A stretch of 64,000 bases of DNA from Camillea tinctor (Eukaryota > Ascomycota > Sordariomycetes > Xylariales > Xylariaceae): positions 186,001 through 250,000 of the forward strand of contig MU394105.1 in the NCBI GenBank assembly GCA_022578605.1, read 5' to 3'. Shown piece after piece: positions 12,238 through 24,058 of this stretch (positions are counted from its first letter, which is position 1; the number at the start of each line of letters is the position of its first letter). The notes under the pieces were generated by a model. That model saw nothing but the letters and a program-made list of their open reading frames with translations. It was not told the DNA's origin and did not search any database. Made by a program: the position numbers and the translations under genes.

Positions 12238-14146
12238 GCCGACAATTGGCATATGCATATGGGCCTAGTCGTAATAACCACTAGAGCCAGAAACATAGTT
12301 GGTTGATAGTCATGAGAATTTACGATACCCTACCTGTTGGTATTATTCATCATTCCTGAGATTTTGTCTCTCGTACACGCCTTACGACGAGGACCGGCAA
12401 ACAGCTGTTGCCAACGGAGGTTTAATAATGGCGCAGGGATGAAAGAAGGAAAGGGAGGTTCCATGAATAGGATATATTGTTCAGTAGGTTCGTGGTGGTA
12501 TCTTGGTGGTAGATGGCAGAGGAAGGAGGACGACCTCACATCCACACGGCGTTACGGCAATGAAAACCCCCTTTTCTTTAAAGCATGAGATATGAGTAGG
12601 ATTCATAAGCCCATCGGGGTTGAGCCATAGTGATAATCCCAATGAAGCCTTGCCTGTTGATGGAGAAGGGCAGGGGTTTTGTAGAGCTCGAATTTAGCTT
12701 CGCTTTATTTATGCGAGAACGAAAACTTGGAATCGTGCATCGATAGTCCATGCAATTGAAAAAAAACTCTGGGCTTGTCAAACCTCAGTACTACTTATAC
12801 TTCAAAGTCCTGCTGCACACGGTCATGCCGTGTTACTAGTAGGTGTTTTGAATTGGCAGATATAATCTTGAAAGGTTGATGGCGTTTTGTTGGACACTTG
12901 TGATTTGCTATTGGATTAAGCAGTCCATGCCTGGTTCGCTGTCAGGGTCCAATGATGCCAATTAAGGATCAGCTAGGACCTTATCCAACTAACCCAGCCA
13001 TGTCATTGGTTACCTAGGTATATTTAAACTTTAGTCTAGTTGCCCTTCCCTACCTAGTTGGTTCTTTATTTAGTATATTTCCGTCAACTGATTGGAAGGT
13101 TAGGAGCTGGTATGGACTAACCTAGGTTAGTAACTTGATAACTTGGTAGGAATCAACATTAGTGCGATATCGTTTGATTTAGTGATACAATGGTTGCCTA
13201 GGTACTCATTGCATCGGTTTAAAACTATTATAAAGATATTGGAATATAGAAATACCTTTGTTTTAACAGTCCATTGCGTGAGAGTCTATAGATAGCAGGT
13301 CCGCGCATTAGCTTTGTTGTGTTGTTCAACACTCGACTCGTGTTTTAAAATTGCTGCTATGACAATCTTTTAACTTACCTCTTCTTTTCTTTTCTCTTTT
13401 CTTTTCTCTTCTTTCTTGGTTCTCCCTCTCTCACCGTGTTTTATCCTTTTGTTTATAATGCTGCTATGTATGTCTGGCTGGAGATATACCTAATGGATGA
13501 TGGGTAAGGTAAAGTTCCAGAGGCAGAATTGAAACTAGCGGCATGTATATTGAAACGACCCTTCTAAAGTTAGGGGGTTCGTTCTGTTTTACTTAGCGTA
13601 CATTAGCGGGTCTCTCCCCCGCTGTTGACAACATGTTGCTAGAACTGACTAGAGCCAGAGGCATGCCGAACTTTAAGCGGGTCTAGGTACTGATAAACTA
13701 CGAGGTTCTTAGCGGTTTGGGCATCGTTTTACCCGTTCGCTTCTTTTTTTTTTTTTCCTTCTGATATCTTATCAAATCATGGAAACGCTTGTTGTCGTTG
13801 TCGGTAATCCTTTGTTTCTGGAGGGGACTCAGTTGAAATTATTATAAACTTATTCCAGAATCACATCGTTTGATGATACCTACTACCCAACTTACTTACC
13901 TACCTAACCTAACTTATAGCACCTTTTCTTTTTTTTTTCTTGTATCAACCCCAACCCCAACCCCCCCAAACCTTCTAAAGTCAGTGTGCTAATTGCTAAT
14001 GCTTATGCTGATGCTAATGCTTATGCTTATGCGTATGCGATTGCTGATGCTTTATGCTTGTGCTTATGCAACCCCAAATTAGGTGATTCAATACTAATAA
14101 GGTACAATACATCGTCTATGTGCCCTTTCGGCCATAAACGACCAAG
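12238..14146. other. Intergenic region
   Basis: About 1.9 kb without a supported gene: the 3' flank of the rhomboid gene, then AT-rich DNA with several CCTAGGTA motifs (about 13011 and 13198), then pyrimidine tracts and the repeat at 13987 that lead into the CCCH gene. ORFs are under 85 codons and featureless. Confidence 0.65.
13987..14070. repeat. Degenerate TGCTWATG/TGCTTA repeat
   Basis: About 80 bp of imperfect 6-bp units of the type GCTAAT, GCTTAT and GCTGAT, ending about 75 bp before the CCCH gene start. It is probably in the promoter or 5' UTR of that gene. Confidence 0.75.
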
Positions 14147-15754
14147 ATGTTGAGTGAGAAGGAGATTGACGAAGCTGCTCAGCAGCTCAACGAGTATCAG
14201 AATCAAAATGCCCTAGCCGAGATACTAGGTCGGTATTCCAACCTCATTGCCAGTTACAAACGTCTCAAGTCCGACTACGAGGAAGAAAGAGAAGCTCGTG
14301 AGAAATACAAACAAATGGCACGCGGTCAAGAACGAAACCCGTTTGTCTTGGTTCTCGTCGACGGGGACGGCTATGTGTTCAATGAAGAGGCTGTTTCCGC
14401 TGGTTCTGAGGGTGGCACTAGGGCTGCACAGCAACTAAACGACGCCATTAAAGCCAGCCTACGTAGAAAGGGCCTGGAGGGTTGTGAGGTTATGATTCGC
14501 GTGTACGCGAATCTCGTTGGCCTATCCAAGACCCTCTCCAAGGCCGGCCTCTGTGGGCCCGAGAAACGCTCTCTAGCTCCCTTTTCCGCCAGCTTCACCA
14601 GGTCATATGGCCTGACCGACTTCATCGACGCTGGTGAGCTGAAGGAAAATGCAGACTACAAGCTACGGGCTATGCTTCATCTATATGCTGAGAACGCACA
14701 GTGCAAGCATATATATTTCGCCGCCTGCCATGACGTCGGTTATGTCTCCGAGCTCACACCATACCGGGGCAGTCGAGATAGGTTTACCCTCGTTAGCACC
14801 CCCGGTCTCCTATTCCACGACGAGTTCGGAAAGCTCGGATTGGGTATTGAAGAATTGCCTGGCGTCTTCCGCAGTGCTGTCCTTGGTCAAAACTCAGCTC
14901 AGTCCAGGCCGCCTCCGTCTACAGCAATGACAACTACATCGTCATCGTCGCCCGTCATCCCCACAGTGACGTCGGTAACAGCCGAGGGCCAGAAACCGTG
15001 CTCATATTTCACCATGGGGAAGTGCAGATATGGGAAAGCTTGCAAAAACCTCCATGCTACTACAAAATCGTCCACCTCCTTTGGAAGCAGCCATACCTCA
15101 TACCCCTATCAATCAAACCGGTATTCAAAAACGGATGAAGACCTTGCCAATGATTCCCCCCGTGTCAATTCCAACTGGAGGGTAAGCCAGAGGTCTGAGA
15201 GTTTCGGTTCAGACCCAAGTCTTTCCAAGATTGACCCATTCGCGCAATTGCCGAGGAAAGAAGATATACCACATGGGTGTGTAGCGCTTAACAAGAATCA
15301 GCAGCGCCTAGACCCCTACATCCCCTCTCCCACTCCTACTATTATGGCTCGGCTCAAGGAACGCTCTGCGGGCCGGAAGCTCTGTAATAACAAGCACTTG
15401 ACCGATTCTTGCCATAATGAGGACTGCGAGTATGATCACGATATGCTAGAAGAGGATCTAAAGCCTGCGCTCGAGTTCCTCTCCCGTTCTCTACCTTGCC
15501 CAAAACGAGAAAAATGCAGGAACTATTACTGCAGCCAAGGGCACATCTGTCAGAACCCGGACTGCAAGCATCGCGGAGGTAAAAGCAAGGCATACTGTAA
15601 GATGCCGTATGCCATACACACGGCCGATCTCACATTACACTGCTTTGTCCCGGGGACAACAATTAGATCAACATTGGACCTACAATCGCCGCCAGAATCG
15701 CTTAGCGGCGATGAAGGAGAAGATGGGCCGGGGAGTGCAGGGGCTGAGCTATAA
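14147..15754 (+). CDS. CCCH zinc-finger protein with NYN/PIN-like domain
   Basis: Intronless, 535 aa. Residues 1-60 are a charged coiled-coil-like helix. Residues about 65-245 form an alpha/beta domain starting VLVLVDGDGYVF, continuing with IRVYANLVGLS and FIDAGELKENADYKLR and ending near FTLVSTPG. The acidic strand ends resemble NYN/PIN-type nuclease folds (inference from pattern). A classical CCCH finger follows at about 284-304 (PCSYFTMGKC, then C and H at x5 and x3 spacing). After a Ser-rich linker there are further Cys/His clusters: LCNNKHLTDSC...CEYDH at about 410-430 and CPKREKCRNYYC...C...CKH at about 450-480. This layout matches a conserved fungal family of proteins carrying tandem CCCH fingers. 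The likely role is RNA binding, possibly RNA decay. No substrate can be named. Confidence 0.85.
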   Translation: MLSEKEIDEAAQQLNEYQNQNALAEILGRYSNLIASYKRLKSDYEEEREAREKYKQMARGQERNPFVLVLVDGDGYVFNEEAVSAGSEGGTRAAQQLNDAIKASLRRKGLEGCEVMIRVYANLVGLSKTLSKAGLCGPEKRSLAPFSASFTRSYGLTDFIDAGELKENADYKLRAMLHLYAENAQCKHIYFAACHDVGYVSELTPYRGSRDRFTLVSTPGLLFHDEFGKLGLGIEELPGVFRSAVLGQNSAQSRPPPSTAMTTTSSSSPVIPTVTSVTAEGQKPCSYFTMGKCRYGKACKNLHATTKSSTSFGSSHTSYPYQSNRYSKTDEDLANDSPRVNSNWRVSQRSESFGSDPSLSKIDPFAQLPRKEDIPHGCVALNKNQQRLDPYIPSPTPTIMARLKERSAGRKLCNNKHLTDSCHNEDCEYDHDMLEEDLKPALEFLSRSLPCPKREKCRNYYCSQGHICQNPDCKHRGGKSKAYCKMPYAIHTADLTLHCFVPGTTIRSTLDLQSPPESLSGDEGEDGPGSAGAEL

Positions 15755-17306
15755 CAGTCTAGGCACACGAAGGCACGGCTTAGTAATTCCCAACAAGTGC
15801 TAAGCTGACTATTCCCTATAGGAGTAATGGGAAATTAAGTACTGCACGTTACGAACTGGATAATTTCTGGGCGTGTTGTATTATCTCACGGCCTGAAACT
15901 TTTTTACGTTATAATTCATAACCAAGGAAACAACATATCCTTCACATCCGACTTCGCGAGTCCGTGGCCCAGATCAACCTAGCAGGCGGACCATAGATAC
16001 GATAACCAACTCTTAGCGTCTTCCTCCTGCTCTGGTTATGATAACAGTCGGATGATACAAATACCCCTAACTAGCAAGCTTATTGCCAACCAAGAATCTC
16101 GGGAACAAATTGGGGGCAAGGGTTAGAGAGAGCAGCGGGTAGCCAGCCTACCCCCAAGAAGACATATTTACAAGGAGGGGAGAGGGAAGCATATGGTTCT
16201 TCCCAAATCTATCTAACTATCTCCCGTTACCTTTGTAAAAGAAGAAGAGCTCCTAATCCTCCATCCTGAATATACGACATCGAGCTATTGAATGTGGAAA
16301 AGAGGAAGAAGAAAAGGGAGAAAAAAAAAGATAATATTGCGAATATAGATGTATGGTTGGGTTTTTCGGGAATTATGGTACCTTACGAGAATGAACGGTA
16401 AAGAAAGGGGGCAAATTAAAAAAAAAAGAGAGAGAAGAAAGTAGGAAAGAAAGGATCGGATGAGAAGAAAGGAGAAAAGAGGAAAGGAAGAAAGTTAGTC
16501 TGCTATTACTTATCAAGGAGGGGAGGAGAGATCTGAAGAAGGAAATATTGGTTGCGTAATAGGATAGGATCGCCCTTACATATTAGAGAGGAGGGGCAAG
16601 CGGAAAGGAAGAGATCGAGATAAATGTCTACAAATAATTAAAAATAAAAAAAAGATCGATTATGCCGATGGCAAGTCGGTCGGTTATCTGGTTCGCCTTA
16701 TTATCCTCTTTGATGTGTCCAGTCTGTATACGATGATCATAGTAAGTAGGTGGGTAGATTAGTAGCGTATTTCTATTTCTCTAAGGTGCATTCATACCTT
16801 ACCCCTAAAAAGGGGCGCCATGTTGGGTAAGGGGTTGGGATTTTTGGCTAAACCCACCCTCCTTTGCCCCTTTTCTCTCATGTCTCCCGTTTTATCCAGG
16901 ACCTCTCTTAACTTTTCTTCTCTAATATGGGCAGTTCAAATTGAAAATTGAATCGGATCTCAATCAACGAAATGTTGCCCTATTAAAACAAGATAAACAA
17001 ATATAGGCAACAGGCAGAAGAAGTATAAATCCATATTTATTCTCCTATCTAATTTTGAAAAGGGGGTCGAAATAACATCACGTACAGCATGCGGTTCGGA
17101 TTTTATATGGCATAGACTCATCAAGCACATTATTCTATAGGATGGAATCCACCCTCATTCATCATAAAGAGAAGAGAGGAAAGAGGGAAAAAAAAGGGGG
17201 GGGGATCTTCTCCAGTATAAACAAAGTTTTCATTCATTCAAGCATCGCATCATCGTTTAAATCCCATTCATAGTCATCCCATCCCATCCCAATTCCCCCC
17301 CTTTCC
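15755..17306. other. Intergenic region between convergent genes
   Basis: About 1.55 kb between the 3' ends of the CCCH gene and the condensin gene, so it should contain both polyadenylation regions. A purine-rich stretch (A/G tracts at about 16280-16660 and 17170-17205) is strand-asymmetric. No gene was seen. Confidence 0.7.
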
Positions 17307-20300
17307 TTATTCCTCCCCCTCATCCTCCTCCAAAACCTCCGTCCCCCCACTCCTCCTCCTAATCGTTGAATCATCACCTTCTTCCTCCTCCTCTCCGTCT
17401 CCTTCATCCTCCTCATCCACATCCTCCAGCCCCTTTCCCCTTCGGCCTGTACCTGTGGTAGCCGTTCCCGTGCCGGTCATGGTACTGGCCGTAGTCCGGT
17501 CGCTGGGGGCGGCGCTCACGCTGCGGCTGGCGCTGCGGCGCAGCGAGGTGGCCGGCTGCTCGGCGCCGAGCTGGTTGACGATCTTGCCGAGGTTGACGTG
17601 GATCTTGTAGAGCGCGTTGCGGCTGGTCGCGTCCGAGACTAGGTTCTCCTCTACGGCGGAGGACACGTCCTCGTACAGGTTGCGTAGCTTCTCCTCTGAC
17701 GAGGCGGGCGAGATGTAGAGCTTGGCTAGGAGGGGCGCGATGACCTTCTTTTCTTCCTCTATGGAAAAGAGTTTAAGTGTCAGTAAAACGAAAAGGGGGG
17801 ACGAGGGAAAGAGGTGATAGTAGTGTGAAAAAGTGGAAAGAAAAAAGGGGAAAAGGATAACTTACTGCTAAAGTTGCCGTCTAGCTTTTCGAGGATATCT
17901 ACGGCAAAATCGAGATGGACATCGCCGTTTACATTCTTCTTGTCTGCATCCATAGGTACGCCAGGGATGTAACATTTTCTTGGATCCGTCCAGTCCACTA
18001 GGCAAGCGCCGATGGAATTGAGACTGGCCATTTCATCACTAACGTCCATCTCGTCGTCGTCGATGCCCTCTCTCACGTTGTACAGAGCATGTAAAGCATC
18101 GAGGGCCACTGATCGCATGAGATCTTGGTTTTCGGAGCGAGAGTAGCAGAAAACGGGAAGGAAGTAGTTGAGAGCCTGTCGCACACTCTGGTTGCTGGCT
18201 GTCGAAGGATCGAAGTAGGCAACGATGAGCGTCTTCAACAGTTCGGCTGATGTCTCGTGGTCTGTGACGATACGACCTAGGAGCAATTTGGAGACGGCGA
18301 CAGTAGCTGCTCCTTGGACCTCTGGGTTTCGCGATCCAGACCGTAGGGCTTTTACGTACACCTTCAGCAGGGTAGGGTTCGCGGAAAGAAGTTGGGCGCC
18401 GTGCACGTTGAGAATATCGGTCAGAATTTGGAGTGCCGTGATCTGAAGTGCCGAGTGCCCCTTGCTGTAGAAGTGCATGAATAGGGTCAAGTTTTCCTCT
18501 GCTAGGGCACGGTCTAGGAGAGCACACAATCCTAAGCATACCAATCCACGTTCTCGTACTGGCGCTTCATGACTGCGAACAGCTGGGACAACTAGATTGT
18601 TAAGCATCGACACCAAGTGGTCGTTCTGCTGCAGTGTACCCTCGACATTGGTGAGCATGCACTGGACGATGTGGAGACACTTCATGTTAATCATTATCTC
18701 CTTAATCGCCTTCTCACGGGCTTCCTCCTCGCTCATGTCGCCGTTCTTGCCATGCTTCCCGCTCTTAGTGGGAGTGGTGTCGCCGCTGACTTCCGAACGA
18801 GCCGAATGGAAGCTCTCCTCCCCATCGCCAATCACAGATTCGTCGACAATCGTATCGTGAACATCTGCAACGGCTTCGAGAACGACACTGCAGAACTCCT
18901 TTTCACCAGCTGTGTCTGGGGCACATATATCTCGAAGGACATCGATAGTTAGCTTAGTAACTTCGTCTGGTAAGTCGGGTATCGACAGGGCCTGTCGTAG
19001 AAGAGCGAACATCTTCCGTCGGCCAACTTCATCTGAGTAGTCCAGAGTCAAGACGATGTGTAGCAGCTGTTCAACAATAAACTCCTGTTCGACTGTGTCT
19101 TCCTCTTCTTCCTCTTCGTCATCAACCTCTTGACTATTCACTCTCTTGATCGCCTCAATCAAGACATTGAGGTACCTCTCAAGGTAGAAAGCCAATTTGG
19201 TGACTTCGGGGAGTTTCTCTTCTAGCAAAGATTCGTATTTCCCGTTGCCTTCTGTCCGGCAGAAATCATTAAAGCTACGGGCAATAAATACCGACTCTGC
19301 GCTCAGAGTTTCCCAGAAATTGTCGTCAAATTCCATGGCATCTCGATAATCCGGACGGCCCTCCCAGAATCCTTTCATGGCTTCTAGAGCCACGCCGTTC
19401 TCCACTCCAGAATTCACAATATCGATTCGCTCTAAAAGTTCAAGAAGCCCATCCATGCTTGGAGCTGCCGGCTCCATTGTCTTGTCGGCGTCCTCAGGTT
19501 GGTTAACGCCGGCGCAGTCCTCGATCCAACGTTCACGGAATAATCTCCCAGCTGCCTTCCGCACGTTCTCATCTCTATCTCTAAGACCCCAGCGCAAAAG
19601 CTTCTCGCGCATAGAGAGGGACAGATGACGAAAGTCGCCGAGGGCTGGTAGCAAGCGGGCGTAGACAGCACGGCGGGTAGCAGGGTCCTGATCTCTCGCT
19701 CTCTCAAGTAGATAGGGCAGGGTGTTGGGCAGAATTGGGAGGTTGACGAGAAGCGAGCGCCTCACCTCGGCGCTAGGGTCGTTCTGCAAGACTTCAAGGA
19801 GCTTTTCGAGTAAGCCGGTTTCAGCATCGTCATCGCTGTCGTCCGAATTCACCATGCCTTCCACCTGGTTACCAGCCAGCCTACCAAGTCCAAGAACGGC
19901 CTGCGATCGGACCATAGACTCCTTATCGCGTATCCTCTTGAGCAGACCATGGCGCAGTTTCTGGAATAGGTCGTCGTCGATGGCATCTAGGGAATTGATG
20001 ATGTGGGAAATCAACTGGGTTGATCTGTATCTAACATATTTGTCCTTGGCGGTGAGCAGAGGCAAGACGGCCTCCATGACTTGAGTGGTGAGGCGGGTGC
20101 TAGGGGTCTCAGGCATGGTGCTAGCATCGGCATCGTTCTCCCCAAGCAGATCGTTGTCTTTCTCGTTGGCGTGTCGAAGGAAGAGGCCGACAAAGCGGAT
20201 GGTCCTCTCGCCAACAGTCTCGCTCTTCTTGACAGGCATTACTCGTAGGACACAGCGGGAGAACTCGTTGTTGAAGTCGGACTCGTCGAAATCATTTTCT

Positions 20301-20560
20301 GTTTTGACCGGACCCGTGGGTTCGTAGCAGCAAGCTTCGTGTATCTTGCGAAGATTGACAGCCAACTTCCTGTGGGTGGCGGTGGTCTTCTGGGCATCGC
20401 GGAACACGGCGCATATTTGGGTTCGCAGAGCGCTGGGGGCAGCCTCTTGGGGAGCGTCGACGGTGGACGACGAGACTCGCGACGCGCGAGAAGTTGTGCT
20501 GGGCGCTTTGGATGCAGAGGCCGACGTTCGCGTCGACCTCGAAGATACTCTCGCCGGCAT
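17307..20560 (-). CDS. ycg1: Condensin complex HEAT-repeat subunit (Ycg1/Cnd3/CAP-G)
   Basis: Non-SMC subunit of condensin that binds DNA and the kleisin subunit during mitotic chromosome compaction. Two exons, 20560-17866 and 17758-17307 (donor GTAAGT, acceptor TAG, 107-nt intron), give 1048 aa, in the family's normal range. The N-terminus is Ser/Arg/Thr-rich and basic. HEAT repeats follow: VMEAVLPLLTAKDKYVRYRSTQLISHIIN, the KLRHGLLKRIRDKESMVRSQAVLGLGRLAG block and further repeats up to about residue 360. An acidic insert (EVDDEEEEEED) lies near 495. The C-terminal Cnd3 domain includes MKCLHIVQCMLTNVEGTL and the VRERGLVCLGLCALLD region. Splicing joins LDGNFS to KEEKKVIAPLLAKLY, restoring the domain end. 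The tail is acidic and RGK-rich. It diverges from the nop4 gene with a 586-bp shared upstream region. Confidence 0.93.
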
Positions 20561-21146
20561 TGCTTCGAAATGATAATATATGTACGTTGTTGTGGTTATT
20601 GTTTTTGTTGCTGTTATTTTTGTTGTTTACTTTAAAAGGTGGGATGGATATAATTGTACGGAGTATAACCTAACCTAACCTAGTTAGTAGATTACATCTC
20701 GTGTGAAACTCAGGCCCTATCGTCATATGTCACGTACATATACGGCTTTGGGTATTCTAATCAAGCTTGAAACATGACGCGCAGTAATTCGGCAGGTAGT
20801 GTAGAATCGCGCCGGGATGTTTTGGGGTTGTATGTATTTTGATAAGTGGGTGGGTTGTGCTATGCCACACCAATGCCACCTTAAAAAAAACCAATAAACG
20901 ATTTGTACTCAATAAGGTTGGGTGGAACTGGCTGCTGGGACAACAAATCTCCCCGCAAGGATAATCCACAGTGTTAATCTGTCTGCTTTGATAGCACTGT
21001 CCTTCAAGATCTTATCGTTCTTGTACCCACTTTATTTTTTCTTCACGTCCATACATTCTATGGATTGGTTCATTAATTGCTTCTTCCCTCTACATAGTTG
21101 AGATTGAGAAAGCTGTTCTTTGACACTTCCAACCTGTTCGCAAACA
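20561..21146. promoter_or_regulatory. Shared divergent promoter region (condensin / nop4)
   Basis: This 586-bp gap must hold the promoters of both the condensin gene (minus) and nop4 (plus). It contains T-rich tracts next to the condensin ATG, a direct CCTAACCTAACCTA run at about 20667-20681 and no ORF of interest. Transcription start sites cannot be placed. Confidence 0.6.
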
Positions 21147-23402
21147 ATGTCTAAAACAGATAATTTGAAACGGCCTAGAGGCCAGCCTGACGATGCGATT
21201 ATATCCTCAGAGCCAACCGCCGCCACCGCCGTCGAAAAGCGCCCCTCCAAGAAACCTCGAGTCGAGGAAAGCCGGACGCTGTTCGTGCGATCGCTTCCAC
21301 CTTCAGCTACTACGGAAACATTGAGCGATCACTTCAACCAGCACTTCCCTATAAAGCATGCTACTGTTGTTCTTGACCGAGAAACCAAGGAGTCTCGTGG
21401 TTATGGATTCGTCACCTTCACCGATGCTGAGGATGCGAGCGAGGCGTTGAAAAAGCTTCAACACGCCAAACTCGATGGCCGACCCTTGTTTCTGGAGCTT
21501 GCTGAAGCTCGTCATCGTCAATCTACTACCGATGCTACAGGTGCTGCTGCGCGCAAGGAAGAAAGACAGGCCGCATTAGCAGAGGCTCGAAAAGCCCCCA
21601 AACTAATAATACGAAATCTGCCGTGGAGCATTAAGCACTCGGACCAATTAACCGCCCTCTTCCAGAGCTTTGGCAAGGTCAAATATGCCGATATTCCCCA
21701 ATCTAAAGGCAAGCTGTCTGGTTTCGGGTTTGTCACTATGCGCGGACGACCTAATGCCGAAAAGGCGATGGAAGCGATCAACGGAAAGGTTGTTGATGGA
21801 CGAACACTGGCTGTCGATTGGGCTGTCGACAAGCAAACATGGGAACAACATAATCAGCAAAAGGGATCAGATACAAAATCTAAATCTAAGAGCAGTGAAA
21901 CCCCGGAAGACGCAAACGAGGAGGAAGAGGAGGAAGAGAAAGAGGGGGAAGAATCAGATGAGAAGGATGAGGACGATGATGAAGACGAAGATGTGAAGAA
22001 CTTCATCAAGAATCATATGCAAAATCTAGAGGATGAGGATAGTGAACCCAACGATCTAGACGAAGGCGATACAGAGAATGACGGCGCATCGGATGACGAC
22101 GCTGCATCAGGTGGTGCGCCCGTTTCTCCCAAGAAAACTCTCTCGACAAACAACAACTCTACCTTGTTTATAAGGAACCTTCCCTTCACCACGACTGACG
22201 AGGATCTCAAGTCTCATTTTGAAAAATTCGGTCGTGTACGATATGCACGTATAGTGATGGATCGCGCTACTGACCGACCTGCCGGTACAGGGTTCGTATG
22301 TTTCGCTAGCGAGGCTGATTCGAAGGAGTGCCTCAAAGGAGCACCCCGCCCGCAGCAGACAGGGGACTTGAAGAAGAAATCCATTCTCCAGAATGAGCTG
22401 GCCGACGAGGAAGGAAAATACACTATTGAAGGGCGCATTCTTCAGGTATCGCAAGCTGTTAACAAAGATGAAGCGACTCGCCTAGCGGAAAAGGGTGTCG
22501 CACAGCGACAAGGCAAAGATAAGGACAAACGTCGACTTTATTTACTTTCCGAAGGTGTCATACCTAAGGATTCAGCTATGCACCAGATGCTTGCGCCCTC
22601 GGAAGTGAAAATTCGGGACCAAAGCGCAGCGCAGCGCAAGAAGCTTATTCAGACGAATCCTAGTTTACATCTCAGTCTCACCCGACTCGCAATAAGGAAC
22701 ATTCCACGGAATATAGACTCAAAGAAACTCAAGGCCCTAGCCCGCGAAGCTGTAGTGGGCTTTGCTACGGACGTCAAAGAGGGTCGCCGACAGCCGTTGT
22801 CCAAGGAAGAAAATGCCCGAGGTGGCGATGAGGATAAGGAGGCAGAGCGAAAACGCAAGGAGAAGGGCAAGGGCATAGTAAAGCAGTCCAAGATCGTCTT
22901 TGAGAATAGGGAGGGTTCCAAGGTGCCCGAGGCGGATGGAGCCGGCAAGAGTCGAGGCTACGGGTTTATCGAGTATTCGTCGCATCGGTGGGCGCTTATG
23001 GGGCTGCGATGGTTGAACGGACATGCGCTCAAGGACGCAGCCGGGAAAACATATCGGCTCATTGTCGAGTTTGCTATCGAAAATGCACAAGTCGTCGCCA
23101 GGCGCCAGGAGCTACAGGCTAAGAATCGGGCCTACGCGGCGTCGAGACCGGCCGGCCAGCAGCCTGCTCAGGATGACGGGCATAAATCCAACTTCCACGG
23201 GAGAGGGCGTAGAGATCTACCTAGAGGCAAAGACTTCTCCGTGTCCAAGGATAGGCGCCATGGGGACCCGAAGGGTCAAGGAAAGGGGAAGGGCGAGGAT
23301 AGTGGTAAGGGGGGAGATGCTTCCTCGAGAGAGGCGCTGAATCAGAAAATCATTGGCAGAAAAAGAATGATGAGGAAGAAGAAGGCACAGGCTCGTGGTT
23401 AA
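21147..23402 (+). CDS. nop4: Nucleolar four-RRM protein Nop4 (RBM28 family)
   Basis: Nucleolar RNA-binding protein needed for 27S pre-rRNA processing and 60S subunit assembly (known for yeast Nop4 and human RBM28). Intronless, 751 aa from ATG 21147. The frame is open a little further upstream, but only to a TTG. Four RRMs are visible. RRM1 at about 43-118 has TLFVRSLP and RGYGFVTF. RRM2 at about 150-228 has LIIRNLPW and GFGFVTM. An acidic linker at about 255-325 follows. RRM3 at about 337-450 has LFIRNLPF and GTGFVCF, with an insertion. RRM4 at about 511-640 has LAIRNIPR and RGYGFIEY, also with an insertion. The C-terminal 90 residues are Arg/Gly/Lys-rich and end KRMMRKKKAQARG, a nucleolar-type basic tail. 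This order and spacing are diagnostic of the Nop4 family. Confidence 0.95.
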   Translation: MSKTDNLKRPRGQPDDAIISSEPTAATAVEKRPSKKPRVEESRTLFVRSLPPSATTETLSDHFNQHFPIKHATVVLDRETKESRGYGFVTFTDAEDASEALKKLQHAKLDGRPLFLELAEARHRQSTTDATGAAARKEERQAALAEARKAPKLIIRNLPWSIKHSDQLTALFQSFGKVKYADIPQSKGKLSGFGFVTMRGRPNAEKAMEAINGKVVDGRTLAVDWAVDKQTWEQHNQQKGSDTKSKSKSSETPEDANEEEEEEEKEGEESDEKDEDDDEDEDVKNFIKNHMQNLEDEDSEPNDLDEGDTENDGASDDDAASGGAPVSPKKTLSTNNNSTLFIRNLPFTTTDEDLKSHFEKFGRVRYARIVMDRATDRPAGTGFVCFASEADSKECLKGAPRPQQTGDLKKKSILQNELADEEGKYTIEGRILQVSQAVNKDEATRLAEKGVAQRQGKDKDKRRLYLLSEGVIPKDSAMHQMLAPSEVKIRDQSAAQRKKLIQTNPSLHLSLTRLAIRNIPRNIDSKKLKALAREAVVGFATDVKEGRRQPLSKEENARGGDEDKEAERKRKEKGKGIVKQSKIVFENREGSKVPEADGAGKSRGYGFIEYSSHRWALMGLRWLNGHALKDAAGKTYRLIVEFAIENAQVVARRQELQAKNRAYAASRPAGQQPAQDDGHKSNFHGRGRRDLPRGKDFSVSKDRRHGDPKGQGKGKGEDSGKGGDASSREALNQKIIGRKRMMRKKKAQARG

Positions 23403-24058
23403 ATAGAAATAGAATTACTTTGGCGTACCGTCGTGAAGACAGGAGAGCGGGAAGAGCTTGTCAATAATCACTACTAATATCGAGTTGTATTTATTAGTCG
23501 GCTATTGAAGGGGACTATTGCTACATCTACCCCTCTAAGGACATTCCTCATCATATATTAAAGCGCAATATAAAATACAAAAACGTATATTTGTACTACA
23601 CAATAATGAGCACCTAGAACGGAGGAAAAGGAGGTAGAGTGAGTACCCCCTTCCGCACAACTCTTGGTTTTTTTTACGTATGATTTCATATGTGGAAAGC
23701 ATTCTGATTTATTTATTGTATATACGCTATAGGTGTAAGTATGTGGTATGCCATACCTCTTAACCATAAAATAGCAACACATTACACACACGCATCCGCA
23801 TTGATATTTGAGATCCAACGCTTTTTCGTCCCAGATACTTAGGTGAGAGTGGTTGTAAAAGGGGGTAAGGAGCTGCGTTAGGAGTCTCCGGCTGTTCAAG
23901 GTTAGGTCTTCCTTTTTTTTTTTTCCTTTTCTGAAATAATACCTAGCGAACGAGAAAGAGAAAATGAGAGAGCAAGTGATCACATTAACCAGATATAAGT
24001 GAGAAAAAAAATGAAAGGGAGAAGAGTAGAGCAGCTTGCAAAAAAAAACTTCACCACC
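23403..24058. other. Intergenic region between convergent genes
   Basis: Contains the 3' flanks of nop4 and of the unknown gene on the minus strand. A 141-codon minus-strand ORF at 23558-23983 is low-complexity, has no motif and probably is not a gene. Confidence 0.65.

Noticed and set aside
23558..23983. 141-codon minus-strand ORF between two gene ends
   Set aside because: Low complexity, no conserved motif, and it sits in the 3' flank of nop4.
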